DNA of 64,000 nt from assembly GCF_000340215.1 (NCBI RefSeq), contig NW_006921545.1, forward strand, positions 835,522 through 899,521, in the 5' to 3' direction. Position numbers and translations under genes: made by a program. Source of the DNA: Pseudocercospora fijiensis CIRAD86. Taxonomy: Eukaryota > Ascomycota > Dothideomycetes > Mycosphaerellales > Mycosphaerellaceae. The notes below the pieces were generated by a model. That model saw nothing but the letters and a program-made list of their open reading frames with translations, searched no databases and had not been told where the DNA came from. The stretch's first letter is position 1; every line of letters begins with the position of its first letter. Shown here piece by piece: positions 34,201-44,445 of this stretch.

Positions 34201-35180
34201 AGGTCTTCCTTAACCGCGTATAGAAGCATTATAGTTTCCCTTTAACTATTACTTCGGACCGTAGACCTTAATTTATCTCCTAATTCTAGCGCGCGTTCTA
34301 TAAGATAAGCGGTATAAATTTGTAACTCTCTACCGTAAGACATCTACAAATAGACGGTTAAACGGAAAGGTTTAATTCTACTACCGAGGCTTATCTTAGA
34401 GCCTATATTAGCTACGTCGGCGACGATTAGACTAGCTAGCTACCTATAGCGGAGTTCGTAGGCAACAACTAGAGATCTAACACTATCGGAATGTCCCCTT
34501 TCTACGCCTATTACGGCTACAACCCTCGAATAGGCATTAAGCTTAATATAGCTAAAAAGTCACCCGATAATAATAATAGTGCTAAGTTTATCAAACACGT
34601 CTACTAAGTTAAATAGCAAGCCTCTCGCTGCCTTCGTTAGGCCTAGGCGCAAATAGAACGTATAGCTAATTAAGGTCGGAGACCGTACCCTATATACGAA
34701 GTCGGAGATAAGGTGTTCTTATCGCTTAAAGGCATAAGTACTAAACGCAACCCTAAACTCGAACAGCGCAAGGTAGGCCCGTTCCGCATTACAAAGGTTA
34801 TCTTACCGTATGCGTATAAACTCGAGCTGCCCTCGTCGATAAAGATTTACGATGTCTTTTACGCTTTCTTGTTAATACCGTTACCTAATTCTACGCCGCT
34901 GCTAGGACAAGATAATAACGCTCTACCGCCTGTTAAGGTTAATAGAGAGATAGAATACGAAGTAGAAGGCATTATAGACTCTCGGTAGTTCGGTAGGAGA
35001 AAGAAGAAGGGCAAGGGCCGCAGCTATGCCGGTGTGTTTAAATATAAGGTCCTATAGCTTAGATATAACAAGAGCGAGGCATCTTAGATAACGGTGGATA
35101 ATGTCGTATATACGACTAAGGCAGTCGCTAACTTCTACGCGCGCTACCCTTATAAGCCGCGGCTAGGAGATAGTAACCTA
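31300..35180 (+). pseudogene. pol: Chromovirus pol: protease, RT, RNase H, integrase, chromodomain
   Basis: Plus-strand domains in order. Protease near 31365-31400: VDYSCTRHSFIDFDF, where the usual DSG motif is altered, then YYPIILGKP at about 31570. Reverse transcriptase at 32220-32980: FVKKPGGRLRFYVDYRRLN, then the YxDD box AYLDNILIYLDSLEEH at about 32700-32750 with the second Asp changed to Asn. RNase H near 33140-33400 (IIIETDTSDY). Integrase near 33870-34550: HPGREHTYELI, core DLITSLPISPLGYNAILVVI, and LPIAEF. A chromodomain near 34940-35170 reads EYEVEGIIDSR then VLWLRYN-like, with Trp as TAG. Some segments remain open, for example 32202-32474 and 34713-34988. This is the best preserved coding region in the window. 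Confidence 0.93.
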
Positions 35181-35260
35181 CCCGCCCTACCCTCTAGTGC
35201 GACAACTTATATTGCTACTATCGCCGCTGCCGTCCCTATCGCTACAAAGGAGGGGGGTAG

Positions 35261-35431
35261 TATTACGGACAGGCTAGAAGCTAGCCCTCTATAACCAGGT
35301 CTTGGCATCGATGCCTTAGGCATCAACCCGATATACCTAACTTCCGCGTTTACGAGAGAACTTCCCTCTCTACGCTTCGATAACTATAGCTAGCGATTAA
35401 TATTATCTATTTACTTACTCGTTCCTTAACA
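35261..35431 (+). repeat. 3' LTR of the chromovirus
   Basis: 171 bp, starts TATTACGG (TG changed to TA) and ends CTTAACA. It is followed by the ATATA target duplication and then the rest of the split Gypsy LTR. Confidence 0.95.
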
Positions 35432-35436
35432 ATATA

Positions 35437-35564
35437 GGCATTATAGAAGTGTAATATAAACAATGTACTATACGAGGTTAGTACTCTATCTATAATATAG
35501 AAGGAGGCCTCTTATATAGGCTTAAAACTTAGCCTAGGTATATAGGGCCGGTTACTAGCTAATA
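35437..35564 (-). repeat. 5' LTR of Gypsy copy 2, second part
   Basis: These 128 bases complete the LTR interrupted at 29129. After removal of one ATATA copy the total is exactly 280 bp, equal to the 3' LTR. GTAG follows at 35565-35568. Confidence 0.9.
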
Positions 35565-35603
35565 GTAGATAGTAAGCCTACGAGAGAGAAACTTTAACGA
35601 AAG

Positions 35604-36270
35604 ATTCTCTATAATACGTAGCGCTATTATATAGCGATAGATACGTACTAAGTCCGGCAACTCGAAGAAGAATTAAGATAGCGTATTAGCGACCGAGGAG
35701 GAGGTCGATAGTATACTAGTAGAGTCGAGGTCTTGTAGGCGAAGTACGAGATAATATAGGCTCCTAGTTATTAAGAGTAACGTACTATATAAATAACTAG
35801 GCGTACTACTCTTATTTACTTACAACCTATATCCTAGGATACTCTTCTCGTACTTTTTATACTCTTTTTTAATACTTTACTTATAATCGCTCCGCTATAA
35901 CTAAGTAAATATAAGCTATAGGATTTCCGCTCGGTACCTTAGCCTTCGAGATACGGCGGAGTTAATTCTCTATAATACGTAGCACTATTATATAGCGATA
36001 TATACGTACTAAGTCCGGCAACTCGAAGGAGAATTAAGATAGCGACTAGGGGGGAGATTAATAGTATATTAGTAGAGTCGAGGTCTTATAAGCGAAGTAC
36101 GAGATAATATAGGCTCTTAGTCGTATAGAGTAACGTACTATATAAATAACTAGGCGTACTACTCTTATTTACTTACGACCTATATCCTAGGATACTCTTC
36201 TCGTCTTTTTTATACTCTTTTCTAATACCTTACTTATAAGCGCTTCGCGATAACCGAGTAAATATAAGCT
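35604..36270. repeat. Two direct repeats of 314 and 306 bp separated by 47 bp
   Basis: Copy 1 is 35604-35917 and copy 2 is 35965-36270. Both begin ATTCTCTATAATACGTAGC and end AGTAAATATAAGCT. They differ mainly by C/T and G/A changes and small indels. They resemble two LTRs with almost no interior, or a partly deleted retroelement. No coding potential lies in the 47-bp spacer. I found no other copy in the window. Confidence 0.75.
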
Positions 36271-36284
36271 TAGGGTTAGAGGCG

Positions 36285-38635
36285 AATCCTTAAGGTATAT
36301 TTATCTTTAAGAATATAGGGAAAGGGAAGAAAGAGAGGAAGAGCGAATAGAGAATTAGAAATAGTCCGTAGGTAAGCGGAGTAGGTTGCTATAGTAACTA
36401 GTCTATTTAGGTCCTAGGAAATCGGAATATATTAAAGATATATACTAGCTATATACGCCGGCTACGTTACCTTCTACGTGAACGCTTCGTCTCTTTAAAG
36501 CTACTCTAAGCCTATATACGTTTCCGCTTCTCGACCTAGTATCGCCTTCTACCTCTACCCTCTTCCTCTTCGTTATCGCTAATTAGGGTTTCGCTTAGAC
36601 TAAATTTCGTATTCTCTTCGCGCTCTTAGGTTTTTTTAATCTTAAGGTTTTCTAATTCCTCGATTAAGTCCTTTAATATAATCTTTAGTATCCTACCTTA
36701 GCGACTCTAGTAGAGGAGATAGTATCGGAATACTATAATAGATTCGAATATAGTTGGCGAGTATATTCGATTAAAGCGGCCCTAGTAACGAGCGATACTA
36801 AAAGACCTCTTATAGCCTATACCTACGCTCGGTATAGCGAGGACGTTCCGAGTAACCGATACTATCGTTATAAACTTAGGCTCTAACCGCTACTATATAG
36901 CGAGAATACCGTTTCCGAATTCGTCTAGAAGACTAGTAAGATCTAGAGATTATTAGCCCTCTTTCCGAGCCTACGGATTTAGTACTTACTCGCGCGCCGA
37001 TAGAGATCGAACCTTTCTTTATTTACTTTAGTAGTTACTTCCTCTTCTATCTCTACTTTCTACCTACGAAATAGGTATAATATCGGAGCCTTCTAAACCT
37101 TCTTTTTCTTTATAGGAGCTATATTTAAACTACTTTCTTTCCGACGCTCGTAGAATATCTTTTCTAGAATAGTCTAGTAATACTTAGGCTATTCCTCGTC
37201 CTCCTTCTATTCTAGCTTCTACTAGTATATATCCTTTTCTACCGGGTTAAGTAAGTATATAACGCTATAGATATCCCCGAACGACTAAAAGGTAGTACTA
37301 TAATATTAATATAATATAGTATAGGAGGTATCTATAGCTTTCGTTATAGCTACTTTCTAGAGAACGCTCTTCTTAGCTAGCTTAGCTACGGTTTCGTCGA
37401 GCTCGTTAAAGAGCTAGTTATAGTACGTAAAGATAAGGTAGATCGTCGGTCCTCGGATTCTTCTAATCGTAGTAGTAACCTTTACGTAATACTTACTAAT
37501 ATCGACGAGATACTCTACTTAGTGCTATTCGGCGGTAGTAAGCCCGAGCTACTTAATACCCTCGGAACTCTAATAGATCTCGAAAGCGGTACGTAAAGTA
37601 TATCCCCTTATAATTATATAAAAAGTCGAATCGAACCGGGTTTTAACGTCTTAGAGAAAATAGAGTAGGCGCTAAGGAGGCCGCTTTTACTATCGCTTAT
37701 TCTATACGATATTCTAGGTATTAGTTTTAAGGCGCTCGATTAGGTTCTTTTAAATAGCCTCGAATCGGTTATATCTCTATAAGCTCGAGTTCGTATATAT
37801 TACTAGACGACGAAGCTAGAGAAAATAAGTTAGAACTTTACTAGGTTACCGGCTATAGGTACCGGCTACGGATAAAAGTTATATCTTATATAAAACGAGA
37901 GCGAGGCTCTCTACCTTATCTCGTCTTATTACTATAACGAGTTTCTCGACTTTCGACTTTGCTTTATTCTTATCTAGGATTTTCTATTAGTCGTCGTTTA
38001 ATAGTATAATTTTAAGCGTTTTAAAGAGGGCTCGGATTGCGATTTAAACTATATAAGCGAGGTAGGGAAACTTCTATAGGGATATAACTAGCAACGACGT
38101 TAGCTCTAATTTAATAGGGCTAGGGCTATTACTAGGCTCCTTTTTATCGTTATTATCGTACGTATTATCGTACGTATCCGGAATCGTAGCGAGCTTAATA
38201 TTCGGAAGATTAAGCTAGATTATAGACCTTATAATCTCCTCTACGTACTCGACCCTATTAATATAATTAGTAATTTTAAAGATATATATAAGTAAATTAT
38301 AGATATAACGCCTTATGAAATATTTAATTGTTACTAGCGTTGTCCGTAGTAATCGAGATTAGTTTCGTTATTACGCTAACCCTATCTATTACCGTATAGA
38401 TAAGCTTCGCTATATCCTTACTAGTATAGGAACCTAGAATTTTAGGGAATCTAATTATAAGTTCCTAGAGTTTCGAATCCTAATTTATAAAGTATAGTAT
38501 AATCGAGAGGAAGGAGGCTCTTATAGTCCGGCTTAACTAGCTATCGATAGTAATAGCTACTTAGCGAGTATTCTAGAGGATCTTCCGAATATCGTCTAAC
38601 GTAGCCTCTTTATTCTTTTCGAATATAATACGCTA
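36285..38635 (-). pseudogene. hAT transposase copy 2, C-terminal part
   Basis: Inverted copy of 17390-19750. On the minus strand it carries the hAT C-terminal dimerisation region (about 36740-36870), the DVKTRFDSTFY-type block near 37620-37650, and the ITTDNATN-type block near 38330-38365. It stops at CGAATATAATACGCTA (38635), exactly where the 19.1 kb element starts. The rest continues at 57742. RIP stops are frequent. It proves the uninterrupted order of the insertion site when compared with copy 1. Confidence 0.9.
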
Positions 38636-38790
38636 CGTTATAGAAACTTTTTTCCTAATCGCGACGATCCTATCGATAGGATCGCTTAGAATCCTTAGGA
38701 TTCTTAGGATCGTACGTTAAAGATCTTATCTAATAGGATCGTCGCGATCTAGGGATTCTAGTAAATCTAATCGTAGTTAGAATTTTATTC
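38636..38790 (+). repeat. Left terminal inverted repeat and subterminal palindromes of the 19.1 kb element
   Basis: CGTTATAGAAACTTTTTTCC followed by TCGCGACGATCCTATCGATAGGATCGC. GATCCTATCGATAGGATC is a perfect palindrome (38667-38684). ATCCTTAGGATTCTTAGGAT and GGATCGTCGCGATC (to 38750) follow. The same palindromic sequence recurs at both ends of the 1005-bp relative, so these are candidate transposase-binding sites. Confidence 0.85.
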
Positions 38791-39623
38791 TTTACGGTCC
38801 GACTCGTATATCGAGTTAGGCTAGAGTCGTCGTAGGTACTAGTACTACTATTTAAATTACATTTTCTATCGGATCTGTATATTATACGGTTATTGCTTTA
38901 ACTAATATCTAACGTTTATATATATACTCGTATAACTACCGGCATTTGTATACGTCTACTACGTATACTAAGTTAGTACCGACTTAGCGACCGACTCGTA
39001 TAATATTAATAGATTTCGGTATATTATATAGTATAACTTTTTATTACAGTTAATAAGAATGTATTCTATTCGTCCTCTACGGCTATATTAAAGCGATATA
39101 CCTCTATCTTCTTTCGTTTTTTTCCTTTCTACTTCTTCTTCTTTTTTACTATATATCTTCTAATTCTTTAATCCTATATCTCCTCGTTAAATGCGATCTT
39201 CTCGACTTTGCCGCCGTCCGCCTCTATATCCGCCTACTATATCTACTCCCCTTCTTCTAGCCCTAATATATCCCTAACGCGATTACTTACCGCTATAAAT
39301 AAAGTCTTATCTATTACGTATAACTAGTTAGAATATCTACTATTTGTATAGTAATTAGCGCGTAATCCTTTCCCTATTATTATTACCGCGGTATATCTAT
39401 ACCTTTTATGTTAATTGTCTTCGGTTCTATTATATTCTATTATCTTAATAGTACTTGTACCGTTACCTCCCCGTATCGAAGTAAACGGATTAGTAGCCTC
39501 CGTTAGCTCCTAATCTATCGCTTAGAAACTGCTCTATAGTATAGGTAGTCTAATATCGTTTTTCTTAGGTAGGGCCTCCGTTACGAAAACTTCTTTTCCG
39601 ATCGCGACGATCCTATCGATCCT

Positions 39624-39716
39624 AGCGATCGCGAGCGATCGCGAGCGATCCCGAGCGATCGCGAGCGATCCCGAGCGATCCTAAGCGATCCTAAGCGATC
39701 CTAAGCTATCCTAGAA
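39624..39716. repeat. Decamer array GCGATCSCGA / GCGATCCTAA
   Basis: About nine consecutive 10-bp units beginning GCGATC, in the order GCGATCGCGA, GCGATCCCGA alternating, then GCGATCCTAA three times. Matching units occur near the right end of the 19.1 kb element (57690-57715). The 10-bp period is one DNA helical turn. Confidence 0.85.
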
Positions 39717-39787
39717 CGATAAATAGGTAACTTATAAAAGTTAGACTTTTGCCTAATACTACACTAAAAATAGAACATTTTTGTTAT

Positions 39788-39906
39788 ATATTACTAAGCC
39801 GTAAACCTTCTAGATAAAAAGATATAAAAGAAAGAAAATCGCTTTTCTAGACATTTTGCTTCTAATTTATCTTTTTTTCTAGTAGGTTTATAGCTTAGTA
39901 ATATAG
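39788..39906. repeat. Inverted repeat, 36-bp arms
   Basis: ATATTACTAAGCCGTAAACC and onward at 39788-39824 pairs with ATCTTTTTTTCTAGTAGG...CTTAGTAATAT at 39870-39906, with few mismatches. It forms a long hairpin with a loop of about 45 bases inside the non-autonomous element. It could be a remnant of a still smaller nested element. Confidence 0.65.
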
Positions 39907-40411
39907 TAAAAAGGTACTCTATTTTTAGTATATTATTATAAAAAAATATAAAATTTATAGTTTTTCTACGAAACTAAAGCTAGGGAACAGAAATAAGCAA
40001 TATAGTATTTTGGCTTTTCTAAGTTATACTTTACTATTTTTAGAAATTTAAAAAATAGAACTTAAAGTTCTACCTACTAATAAGAGTATTATAAATTTTA
40101 AAGTCTTAATACCTAGTAATTATCCTAGAATCTAGAAAAGAATCTCGAGTGTTTCGAGTGTACTTTTTTTTAAAGTTCTGCTTATTAAGCGTCGGCTTTT
40201 GAAAGAAACCTTAACGAAATATCGGCTGCATTTAACGAAACCTCAACGAAAAAAATTTATTTATAAAAAAAACCTACGAAACCGCTAAATTTGACCTATA
40301 TTAGTACGCAATACCCCGAAATACCTCCTCGTAGTAGTAGTATACGGAGTAGTAGTAGTCGGGCTCTAACTTGCCCCGCGTCCTTTGCGTTCCTAGGCCT
40401 CGAATTTCGGG

Positions 40412-40438
40412 ACGGCCCGTCCCGAAATTTCGATCGCG
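40412..40438. repeat. Palindrome AATTTCGGGACGG-C-CCGTCCCGAAATT
   Basis: Perfect 13-bp arms around one central C, followed by TCGATCGCGAGGATCC. It is GC-rich and keeps its symmetry in a RIP-degraded area. CpG-containing palindromes lacking CA are poor RIP substrates, which may explain its survival. Confidence 0.8.
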
Positions 40439-42000
40439 AGGATCCTATCGATAGGATCGCGGCCCCGCGATCCCGAGCGATCCTATCCGACAAGATCTTT
40501 AACGTACGATCCCGAGGATCCTAAGGATCCTAAGCGATCCTATCGATAGGATCGTCGCGATCGGAAAAAAAGTTTTCGTAACGTCTACCTCCGCTAACTT
40601 ATCTATCGCATTATCGCCGGCTTTAAGTTGTTTACTTAATTATTGCCCGGTAGACGCTTTAGGACCTATTAATTATATTAGTAGAGGAGAGAAACACGGC
40701 GCTCGTAGACTACTCTTACTATAGCGCTCGATTAATCCGCCTTTATCGTCGGAATCTAAAACGACGTCGATTGCTATAAGTATATCGATATCGTTACGTA
40801 CGCTCTCGAACTTATTTATTAATAATTTAGGGGTATCCTATACTCTACCTATATACCGTACGTATATCTTCTACGCTTTAGATAACCGAAGGTTACGAGT
40901 AGCTTAATCCGTCGTATTCTACGTAGTTATCCGATCTAGGAACGGCTAGTATATTAACTTATAATCTAAGGCTAGCTAGATCGCTTTACCTCTAACTTTA
41001 GTTAAATACGACTCTATTAACTATCCGGTTAGTATTCTACTAAGTACCGTAGTAGTAGATAATATTATAAAAAGAGTAACTTTATAGTAGTACTATTTAA
41101 TATATATCTTCTAGCCTCGGCGATCCTACCGGAGTAGTATACCCGCTAGATATTTATATATAAGCTTACTAAGGTAGCGCGTAGTATATATCGACCGTTA
41201 GCTATTATCTAGTAACTAGACTATTTTAGAGAGGGTCTTACTAGTTTCTCGTCGTAGTACTCGAAAATTTAGTTATCGAGTATCCTCTTAGTATATACTA
41301 TCCTTTTTAGAGTGTCGGTTTTTACGATAGGTACTTCGTTTATTAAGGTCGATCGGATATAGGTATTAATATAGCCTCGCTCCTTTCGTATAGCTTCTCG
41401 TAACTATTCTAACGTTAGTCTCGATACTATTATATTAGGATCTCTACCGACTGCTTAGATTACGTCTCTTAACGGTATATAGCTACCTAGCTATAGCACT
41501 ATTATACGTAAAGCTAGTAATCGATCGTAGTTTTTACTATATACCTCCTTAATTATTTCGTCTACCTATACTAGGGTTTAAGTAGTAGGAAATATCGTCT
41601 TATATTCTTTAGCCCTAGTTAACGTAATAGCGAATAGTTTACGACGCGTCTCGTTATATAAGATTTGCTCCCTTGCTTTAAGTAAGCCCTTCTTTTGATT
41701 TAAACGTTCTTTACTAGTAGTTATTAAGCCTTTGTTTCGCTTCTTACGTCGTTTAAATAGCTTTATATCGTCGCTTCGATCCGCCTTATCGTCGCTATAC
41801 TTCCGTTTTAGCCTTACTAGATCTTTACTATTCCTACCCTTATACTAGTTACGTTAGTCCTCTATCGCCGTACTCTAGTATACGTTACCTTTATAAATTT
41901 CGATCTAATACTAGTCGCTACGTATAAACAAGTCTTCTCCCTATTTTCTTCTTTGTTTCTAGTATCCCTATCCGACTCTATTAAGTCGGATAACGATTAA

Positions 42001-44445
42001 GTTCTATATTTATCTTCTTCGTAGTTGCGACCTATTCTAAGTATACTATAACGAGTAGTAGTATTATTACAAGTCTAACGTAGTATATATTAGATTATAT
42101 ACGTCTTCGTACTTGTTTACCCTATAAAAAGAGGGGTATTAAATTACGGTCTTATCCTCTACTCTTATATAGACTGCCTAAGTCGCTATCTATAATCGCT
42201 TATTAGTCCTATTGGATATGCCCCGCTAACGCTAAAGTATAATCGTAGCCTATAGACTATTAGCTATTTTCGTACGTTATCGACGCTAGCCCGATTCGGT
42301 CGCGAGTCGGATTCGGGAACTATCTATTTAGCGCTATTATTTGTCTAGCGGTAATAATTATAGTCTAGGCCGACGGTATATAGTAATACTATCGATATTG
42401 TACTAAAGCAATCGGCGAATTTAGACTATTTATTCCTCGCTCGGTCGCTACTACGGTATATATAGATATATATTCTTTATCGGTAAATTAATCGGCGTTA
42501 GCTAATCGGCTAGGTCGAATATATACCTTCGAAGCCGCCTCGTAGTATTACGGGTTAGTTAGAACTATCTCTATCGGCGTATTTAGCTAATTCGAGGTTA
42601 ATAATACTATAGAGGCCCTATACTTAATAGATACAATTCGAAATAGATTAGCTAGAGTTATACAATCTACCCTAGCCTAACGACTGCTAGTCGTAGCCGA
42701 TTTAGCCTTTCCTTAATTATCGCGCTATCCCGAGTCTACTATCGCTATAGCGCGATTAGGGTGCTTAAATATAGGCCGAGACTAAATAGATAAAGGAAGA
42801 GATCGCGGCGCTTAAGACTACTATATGTAATATACTTACTATATATTAGTATATATCTAAGATTAAAGCGTAGTGCTCGTCGTAGCCGGGGTATCTTGCC
42901 TTCTATTTAATAAATAGATTAGTACCTATTACTATTAGAGTAGGACTGCTATATCGGACTTAGTAAAATTAATTATTTATCTTGCTTTTCTACGTTTGTA
43001 CTTACGCTCGTTCTACCTTCTTAATTTGCCTATAGATTGCAAATCGTAGCTATACCCCTCTACCTAATACATTAGATAGACTAGCCCTCTACTATCGCTT
43101 ATAATTAATTCGAACGTGTCTATATTAGTCGCTTATCTAATATAAGGCGTCGACTCCGGCTTCGAAACTATAATCTACCCGTAGTATCTTAACTAATCGT
43201 TCGAGGTCTATATTATCGACTCCTACTAACGCGCGGCCTTTAGCTATAGGCTAGCGATAATCGAGTTTATATAGTCGATATATAGGTTTTACCTTCCTAT
43301 TCTACTCTTATACTATAACTATACTCTACTATATATTATTTAGTACGCGGTACGGCGGTACCGCTCTAGATCCTTCTAGTATCGCTAGTCTAGTATCCGT
43401 AGATATAGCAATTTCCGCGTAATCGCTAGTATCGCCGACTCTACGCGTTATTACGTATACCGTTTTTCGTCTCGTCTATCGGAGATAATTAAAACAAATC
43501 TTATATACTAGGTACCTAAACGTAGTCTGTCTCTCTATCGTATAGATCTACTTTACTACCTTAGGGAACTCTTCTTCGTATTTCTCGTCTATTAATACTA
43601 GGTCGTATAGGTAACTTTACGTCCTTCGTATAATATTTGTTAGTTACTATAAGGATATAGATCGGTTAATTTAGCTATATTACGTAGCTTATTAGTACTC
43701 GCGTCCCGCCTAGGCGATCGTAGTCGCAAATCTACTATAGATAGGCTTATATTTCTATTACTAACTTTCGATTACTTATTACGTAGTACTATATTTACTA
43801 CGACTTATAAGTCCTATATCTAGAACTGTCTATCGTTAGGGGGTTATACTATAACGATTATCTATAGCCTTATTACTTCGATTACTAGTTGCGTAACTAA
43901 ACTATTATATACTCAAGCGCTAGATGCCTTACATTATCGATTTATTAGCTAGTTAGGCCCGACTCGCTAACCGACCTAGTTACGAGGTAGGCATTTAAGG
44001 TCGTTACCTTTCCTAATTACTACCTCTTTTAATATTTACTATTAACTTATACTAATATACCTATTATATATATATATACCTCCTTAACCTCCCTATTATA
44101 TATATAGTATATTATTTCCTTCGCTAATGCCCTATTCTAACTTATATATAGGCCGCACTATATAACTTAGCCGTCGTACTCGACTAGCGTTAAGCTAGTA
44201 TATATAGACACTTATTATATAACGCAACTCTAACGGCTCGCGTTAGGGTCGGTAGGTATAAGTAGCTCTCCGCTTCTATTCTTACCTCCGCCGACTCTAA
44301 TATATAGCGAATTTCCCTACCCTCTATTAGTTTCTCTACTACTCTCGGATAGTATACGTCGTTATCGATTTATAGTCTCTAACCTCTACTATATAAGTAT
44401 TACTAATTAGTATAACCTGTTATATACTAATAGTATATACTAGTT
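42001..44445. other. Unassigned stretch upstream of the two divergent genes
   Basis: This lies between the minus-strand gene and the plus-strand SNF2 gene. Coding-like segments appear on the minus strand between 42000 and 43300, probably the N-terminal part of the unrecognised gene, but I could not hold a single frame through them. 44000-44445 shows TA-rich sequence with no domain and would be the shared promoter region if the genes are divergent. Confidence 0.35.

Larger units (their letters stand above)
29130..35431 (+). mobile_element. Complete chromodomain Gypsy element (chromovirus)
   Basis: A 6302-bp plus-strand LTR retrotransposon with 171-bp LTRs at 29130-29300 and 35261-35431 and a 5-bp ATATA target duplication (29125-29129 and 35432-35436). 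A polypurine tract, AAAGGAGGGGGGTA, lies at 35246-35260 directly before the 3' LTR. Internal order is gag, protease, reverse transcriptase, RNase H, integrase, chromodomain. It lies inside the 5' LTR of Gypsy copy 2. It has fewer stops than its host elements and retains more CA and TG, so it is younger. Chromodomains of this lineage target integration to heterochromatin. Confidence 0.95.
20893..35564 (-). mobile_element. Ty3/Gypsy copy 2, complete but interrupted by a chromovirus
   Basis: This composite holds a full minus-strand Gypsy element. The 3' LTR is 20893-21172, the internal region 21173-28977, and the 5' LTR is 28978-29129 continued at 35437-35564. The 5' LTR is split by the 6.3 kb chromovirus at 29130-35431. 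Without the nested element the copy would be about 8.4 kb. GTAG flanks both ends (20889-20892 and 35565-35568), a probable 4-5 bp target duplication. A polypurine tract, read on the minus strand as GAAGAAAGGGAGGGA, abuts the 3' LTR at 21173-21187. It contains a 100-N assembly gap and is heavily RIP-mutated. Confidence 0.9.
39579..40583. mobile_element. 1005-bp non-autonomous relative nested in the 19.1 kb element
   Basis: It begins CGTTACGAAAACTTCTTTTC and ends, on the complement, CGTTACGAAAACTTTTTTTC, the same termini as the 19.1 kb element. A 2-bp TC duplication flanks it (39577-39578 and 40584-40585). The interior is AT-rich and retains more CA than its surroundings. It has no transposase and I see no gene. 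At 39625-39715 there is a run of GCGATCGCGA/GCGATCCTAA decamers. At 40440-40560 there are inverted versions. Subterminal repeats of this kind act as transposase-binding sites in CACTA elements. It would depend on the transposase of the larger element. Confidence 0.88.
39060..42000 (-). pseudogene. Unrecognised minus-strand gene of the 19.1 kb element
   Basis: One minus-strand frame can be followed from about 41990 down to 39065, with stops almost all explicable by RIP. The N-terminal part seen is basic (KYSDDKADRS, then LFKRRKKRNKG near 41735-41760). The middle has YDRLLALRIIVL and AVGRDPNIIVSRLTLEQLRE near 41390-41460, then RKERGYINTYIRSTLINEV near 41330-41390. The C-terminal end is Lys/Glu-rich (KKKKK then KTKED near 39100-39150). 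The gene is split by the 1005-bp element at 39579-40583. Taking that out with one copy of the TC duplication gives a continuous frame (IDKLAEVEALPKKNDIRLP). I do not recognise the family. The start lies above 42000 and possibly as far as 43900. Constraint on such a frame suggests a genuine element protein rather than noise. Confidence 0.65.

Noticed and set aside
38634..38635. Tc1/mariner insertion based on TA duplication
   Set aside because: The related 1005-bp element has a TC duplication, and the transposase core is not of the DDE/D Tc1 type.
40291..40524. Overlapping open frames on both strands (77 and 65 codons)
   Set aside because: They lie over the palindrome and GCGATC repeats of the non-autonomous element. 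The two strands read as mirror images (both contain FRDGPSRN), which is a product of the palindrome.
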